Assembly (NCBI GenBank): GCA_039821555.1
Contig: JBCBNX010000022.1
Coordinates: 1 to 54,944 of the forward strand
Source: Bacteroidota bacterium
GTDB lineage: Bacteria; Bacteroidota; Rhodothermia; Rhodothermales; Rubricoccaceae
Length of the DNA stretch: 54,944 nt
Direction: 5' to 3'
In this document: positions 52,521-54,944 of the stretch, piece after piece
Layout: every line of letters begins with the position of its first letter
How positions within the stretch are numbered: the first letter of the stretch is position 1
Program-made: the position numbers and the translations under genes
Notes under the pieces: model-generated
What the model was told of the DNA's origin: nothing
Database searches by the model: none
Seen by the model: the letters and a program-made list of their open reading frames with translations, nothing else

Positions 52521-53093
52521 CTAGCGGACGCCATCGCCAACGGACTCGGCGGGCAACTCGGCCAGCGTCAGTTGCGCGAGCGGCTTGAGCGCCTGGTCCT
52601 TCTTTGAGAGCGTCGGCTCTGCGAACGGCCAGTCGATGCCAAGCGCGGGGTCGTCCCAGAGCACACCGCCCTCGTCCTCGGGGTGGTAGTAGTCCGTGCA
52701 CTTGTACTGGAAGTCGGCGACCTCGCTGAGCACGCAGAAGCCGTGCGCGAAGCCCGGCGGGACCCACAGCTGCCGGTGGTTGTCTTCCGACAACTCGGTG
52801 CCCGTCCAGTGGCCGAACGTGGGCGAGCCGGGGCGCACGTCCACCGCCACATCATACACGGCGCCGCGGGACACGGAGACGAGCTTGCCCTGGGGATGCT
52901 GTTTCTGGAAGTGCAGCCCGCGGAGCACGCCGCGCCGCGAGCGCGAGTGGTTGTCCTGCACGAAGCGATACGGGATGCCCGCCTCCTCGTACCGCTCGGC
53001 GTTGAACGTCTCCAGGAAGAACCCGCGGGCGTCGCCGAACACGCGCGGCTCGACGATCAACACGCCGGGGAGGTTGGTCTCGATCCTGTTCAT
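52521..53093 (-). CDS. rfbC: dTDP-4-dehydrorhamnose 3,5-epimerase
   Basis: The protein has 190 residues. The ATG at 53093 (MNRIETNLPGVLIVEPRVFG) is the family start; the longer frame to 53153 runs back through the intercistronic hairpin and is rejected. RmlC cupin signature: DARGFFLETFN, SRRGVLRGLHFQ with the catalytic His (in RGLHFQ) and the paired Asp, then GAVYDVAVDVRPGSPTFG and WVPPGFAHGFCVLSE. It epimerises C3 and C5 of the 4-keto sugar. It is flanked by rfbA and rfbD in the usual pathway order for a leftward operon. Confidence 0.96.
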   Translation of the reverse strand: MNRIETNLPGVLIVEPRVFGDARGFFLETFNAERYEEAGIPYRFVQDNHSRSRRGVLRGLHFQKQHPQGKLVSVSRGAVYDVAVDVRPGSPTFGHWTGTELSEDNHRQLWVPPGFAHGFCVLSEVADFQYKCTDYYHPEDEGGVLWDDPALGIDWPFAEPTLSKKDQALKPLAQLTLAELPAESVGDGVR

Positions 53094-53096
53094 GTA

Positions 53097-53165
53097 TGAT
53101 GTTCGATTGATGATGTTCGATCTTCGACACAGAGCTAGGAGGCGCTTCCCCATCGAAAATCGAAC
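53097..53165 (-). repeat. TCGA-rich repeat and hairpin between rfbA and rfbC
   Basis: TGATGTTCGAT occurs at 53097-53107 and 53110-53120, just upstream of the rfbC start. On the coding strand GTTCGATTTTCGA (53165-53153) pairs with TCGAAGATCGAAC (53127-53115) over 13 positions, 12 Watson-Crick and one G-U; on the other strand the odd pair is a C-A mismatch, so only the rfb transcript folds fully. It lies in the 75-bp gap between rfbA and rfbC and may stabilise or process the RNA. Confidence 0.6.
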
Positions 53166-53168
53166 CGC

Positions 53169-54080
53169 CTACATCGTCAAATCTGCTGGGTGGCGTTGGG
53201 TCGCCACTTGGTCGAGGAGCGTGAGTAGGTACTGCCCGTAGGTGCTCTTCGCAAGTGGCGTGGCAAGCGCTCGGAGCGCGTCGGCGTCGATGTAGCCCAT
53301 GCGGAAGGCGACCTCCTCGGGGCAGGCGATCTTGAGCCCCTGCCGCGCCTCGACGACCTCGACGAAGTTGGCGGCTTCCAGAAGCGACTGGTGCGTGCCG
53401 GTGTCGAGCCAAGCCGTCCCGCGCCCGAGCACTTCCACGTCGAGCATGCCGCGCTGGAGATAGGTCCTGTTCACGTCGGTGATCTCGAGTTCGCCCCGCG
53501 CCGACGGCGCCAAGTTGCGCGCGATGTCGGTCACGGCCCCGTCGTAGAAGTAGAGCCCGACGACAGCATAGTTGGACTTGGGCTCAGTGGGCTTCTCCTC
53601 GATGTCGAGCGCGCGGCCGTCGGCGTCGAAGTGGACGACGCCGTAGCGCTCGGGGTCGCTGACGTAGTAGCCGAAGACCGTCGCCCCGCCCTGCTCTTCC
53701 ACGCGCGTGCGAGCGCGGCGGAGTGTGTTGGTCAGACCTTGACCGTAGAAGATGTTGTCGCCCAGGATGAGGCTCGCCGGCTCGCCGCCGAGGAACTCCT
53801 CGCCGATCACAAACGCCTCCGCGATGCCGTTGGGCGCGTCTTGCACAGCGTACTGTAGGTCGAGGCCCCACGCGTGGCCGTCGCCGAGGAGCCGCTGGAA
53901 GTGCGGCAGGTCGTGCGGCGTCGAGATGATCAGGATCTCCCGGATGCCCGCCAGCATGAGCGTGGTGAGCGGGTAGTAGATCATCGGCTTGTCGTAGACC
54001 GGCATGAGCTGCTTGCTGAACGCGAGCGTCAGCGGGTGCAGCCGGGTGCCCGAGCCACCGGCGAGGATGATGCCTTTCAT
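53169..54080 (-). CDS. rfbA: Glucose-1-phosphate thymidylyltransferase
   Basis: The protein has 303 residues. The ATG at 54080 (MKGIILAGGSGTRLHPLTLA) matches the family start and the nucleotide-binding motif GGSGTRLHPLT (8-18). KQLMPVYDKPMIYYPL, LGDNIFYGQGL with the metal-binding Asp, and EEKPTEPKSNYAVVGLYFYD are all present, as is AWLDTGTHQSLLEA. It makes dTDP-glucose, the first step to dTDP-rhamnose. The second step (dTDP-glucose 4,6-dehydratase, rfbB) is absent from the window and must be encoded elsewhere. First gene of the leftward rfb run, just after a terminator. Confidence 0.97.
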   Translation of the reverse strand: MKGIILAGGSGTRLHPLTLAFSKQLMPVYDKPMIYYPLTTLMLAGIREILIISTPHDLPHFQRLLGDGHAWGLDLQYAVQDAPNGIAEAFVIGEEFLGGEPASLILGDNIFYGQGLTNTLRRARTRVEEQGGATVFGYYVSDPERYGVVHFDADGRALDIEEKPTEPKSNYAVVGLYFYDGAVTDIARNLAPSARGELEITDVNRTYLQRGMLDVEVLGRGTAWLDTGTHQSLLEAANFVEVVEARQGLKIACPEEVAFRMGYIDADALRALATPLAKSTYGQYLLTLLDQVATQRHPADLTM

Positions 54081-54115
54081 GGGTCGTTTGGTGCGTGCGG
54101 AGTGGCGGAAAAGGT

Positions 54116-54161
54116 ACGAGGGCGCGGCTTGCAAGGATGGTGCCTTGCGCCGCGCCCTCGT
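54116..54161 (-). terminator. Strong terminator hairpin between the APS-kinase gene and rfbA
   Basis: A perfect 13-bp stem ACGAGGGCGCGGC (54116-54128) / GCCGCGCCCTCGT (54149-54161), with an inner GCAAGG/CCTTGC helix. Reading leftward it is followed by ACCTTTTCC. It lies 35 bp past the stop of the APS-kinase gene and 36 bp before the rfbA start, so it should separate the two transcripts. Confidence 0.78.
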
Positions 54162-54195
54162 GGGACTTTATCCGTCTAGGATAGGTTGCCGCCGC

Positions 54196-54849
54196 TTACG
54201 CGGGGAGCAGCCCCTCGTTCTGCAGGTAGGCGATGATCGTGTCGACCGCCTCCTGGACCGGCATCGTGTGCGACGGGATGTCGATCTCGGCGTTCTCGGG
54301 GGCCTCGTAGGGGTCCGAGATGCCCGTGAACTCCTTGATCTTGCCTTCGCGGGCCATCTTGTAGAGGCCCTTCACGTCGCGGGCCTCACAGACCTCGAGC
54401 GGCGTCGAGATGAAGACCTCGATGTAGTTGCCGACGGACGAGATCAGGTCACGGTTGGCCTTGCGGTCGGCGAAGTACGGCGCGATGGGCGCGCAGACGG
54501 CGATGCCGCCGTGCTTGGTGACTTCGCTGGCCACATAGCCGATGCGCTGCACGTTGGTCGAGCGGTCCTCGCGCGAGAAGCCGAGGCCCTTCGAGAGGTG
54601 CGTGCGCACGACGTCGCCGTCGAGGAGGGTCACGGCGCGCTCGCCGAACTCCAGCAGGCGCACGACGAGAGCGTTGGCGACGGTGCTCTTGCCCGAGCCC
54701 GAGAGGCCGGTGAAGAAGACCGTGAAGCCCTGCTTCTCCTTCGGCGGGTAGCTCTTGCGCAGTTCCGCGACGATCTCGTCGTACGAGAACCAGTTCGGGA
54801 TCTCAGCGCCCGTGCGGAGCTTCTCGCGGAGCTGCGTGCCGGAGATCAT
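54196..54849 (-). CDS. cysC: Adenylylsulfate kinase domain, probable C-terminal part of a bifunctional ATP sulfurylase/APS kinase
   Basis: The protein has 217 residues from the ATG at 54849. The APS-kinase domain is complete: Walker A GLSGSGKS (48-55), TLLDGDVVRTHLSKGLGFS, then EDRSTNVQRIGYVASEVTK and a C-terminal lid (EFTGISDPYEAPENAEID). It phosphorylates APS to PAPS, the donor used by the two sulfotransferases in the locus. The first 40 residues (MISGTQLREKLRTGAEIPNW, then FSYDEIVAELRKSYPP) look like the end of an ATP-sulfurylase domain, so the true gene was probably a bifunctional fusion. The expected ATP-sulfurylase part does not lie upstream on this strand. The in-frame region beyond 54849 (TTG at 54915) is antisense of an ATP-sulfurylase motif and is rejected. 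Confidence 0.85.
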   Translation of the reverse strand: MISGTQLREKLRTGAEIPNWFSYDEIVAELRKSYPPKEKQGFTVFFTGLSGSGKSTVANALVVRLLEFGERAVTLLDGDVVRTHLSKGLGFSREDRSTNVQRIGYVASEVTKHGGIAVCAPIAPYFADRKANRDLISSVGNYIEVFISTPLEVCEARDVKGLYKMAREGKIKEFTGISDPYEAPENAEIDIPSHTMPVQEAVDTIIAYLQNEGLLPA

Positions 54850-54868
54850 GCTGAACTCCTTGCCAGCG

Positions 54869-54944
54869 GCCTGCACCCACCTCGTCGTGGGCCGCGACCA
54901 CGCCGGACCGGGCAACGGCTCCGACGGCGAGCCGATCTACGGCC
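54869..54944 (+). pseudogene. Fragment of ATP sulfurylase in opposite orientation (runs off window)
   Basis: Reading rightward, from about 54872, the frame encodes CTHLVVGRDHAGPGNGSDGE and PIYG, the ATP-sulfurylase active-site region. An ATG at 54848 is in frame, but the residues before CTH are not those expected there, and no ATP-sulfurylase N-terminal domain precedes it. The piece is therefore a joined fragment rather than the start of a gene. It continues past the last base, so its downstream extent is unknown. Confidence 0.75.

Noticed and set aside
54849..54915. N-terminal extension of the APS kinase to a TTG at 54915
   Set aside because: Those 22 codons are the reverse strand of the ATP-sulfurylase GRDHAGPG region, so they are not protein-coding in that frame.

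Overview
The window is one stretch of a high-GC chromosome, most likely from the Rhodothermales/Rhodothermota branch of the Bacteroidota (FCB group). The reasons are: three large secreted proteins (<1-4556, 13348-15606, 18620-19945) end in domains typical of type IX secretion (T9SS) cargo; a parA-parB-DUF5683 block is present in the Bacteroidota order; a Wzi-type outer-membrane protein occurs; a serine-palmitoyltransferase-like enzyme occurs; and a hybrid one-component/two-component regulator ends in an AraC domain. No rRNA, tRNA, CRISPR array, phage or transposase gene was seen. The assignment to an order is inference, not a database match.

Layout. Positions 1-6660: the 3' part of a giant repeat-bearing surface protein, then two small outer-membrane beta-barrels and a possible broken small membrane protein. 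Positions 6658-9818 (minus): a flavodoxin-fold reductase, a UbiA prenyltransferase and an SPT/KBL-type PLP enzyme. Positions 10189-13015 (minus): DUF5683, ParB and ParA, the chromosome-partition block, with a double-hairpin interspersed repeat lying on the DUF5683 start. Positions 13348-20006: two FG-GAP/VCBS propeller proteins, a LapA-like protein, a zinc-ribbon protein, Mn-type superoxide dismutase and a third T9SS cargo protein with a clear terminator. Positions 20196-24836: an MscS channel, a sigma-54 response regulator, an EcsC protein and a DUF4265-like protein. Positions 24906-30565: a sensory locus with a decayed AraC fragment, two tandem paralogous membrane proteins, an orphan gene and a 945-residue hybrid histidine kinase whose AraC tail is the parent or sister of the decayed fragment. 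Positions 30664-38987: housekeeping and accessory genes (DUF1579, GNAT, MFS, a PAS histidine kinase, BI-1, glycerate 2-kinase).

Positions 39136-54849 form a polysaccharide locus. On the minus strand there is a long, tightly packed run: dTDP-rhamnose genes rfbA-rfbC-rfbD (rfbB is not in the window), a methyltransferase, a sulfotransferase, a Wzx-type flippase, a GT2, a Wzy-like polymerase, a GT4 and a second sulfotransferase. An adenylylsulfate (APS) kinase domain, which makes the sulfate donor PAPS, lies just upstream behind a strong terminator. Beside the run are a DUF1972 glycosyltransferase, a propeller-like protein of the type seen near sulfotransferases, and a Wzi-like outer-membrane protein. 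The simplest reading is a Wzx/Wzy-type locus making a rhamnose-containing, methylated and sulfated exopolysaccharide.

The strangest spot is the right edge. The APS kinase reads leftward from a tail that looks like the end of an ATP sulfurylase domain, but immediately upstream the opposite strand encodes the ATP-sulfurylase GRDHAGPG region reading rightward. In an intact bifunctional ATP sulfurylase/APS kinase these would be on the same strand and far apart, so this is an inverted junction: either a real rearrangement or a chimeric read/assembly.
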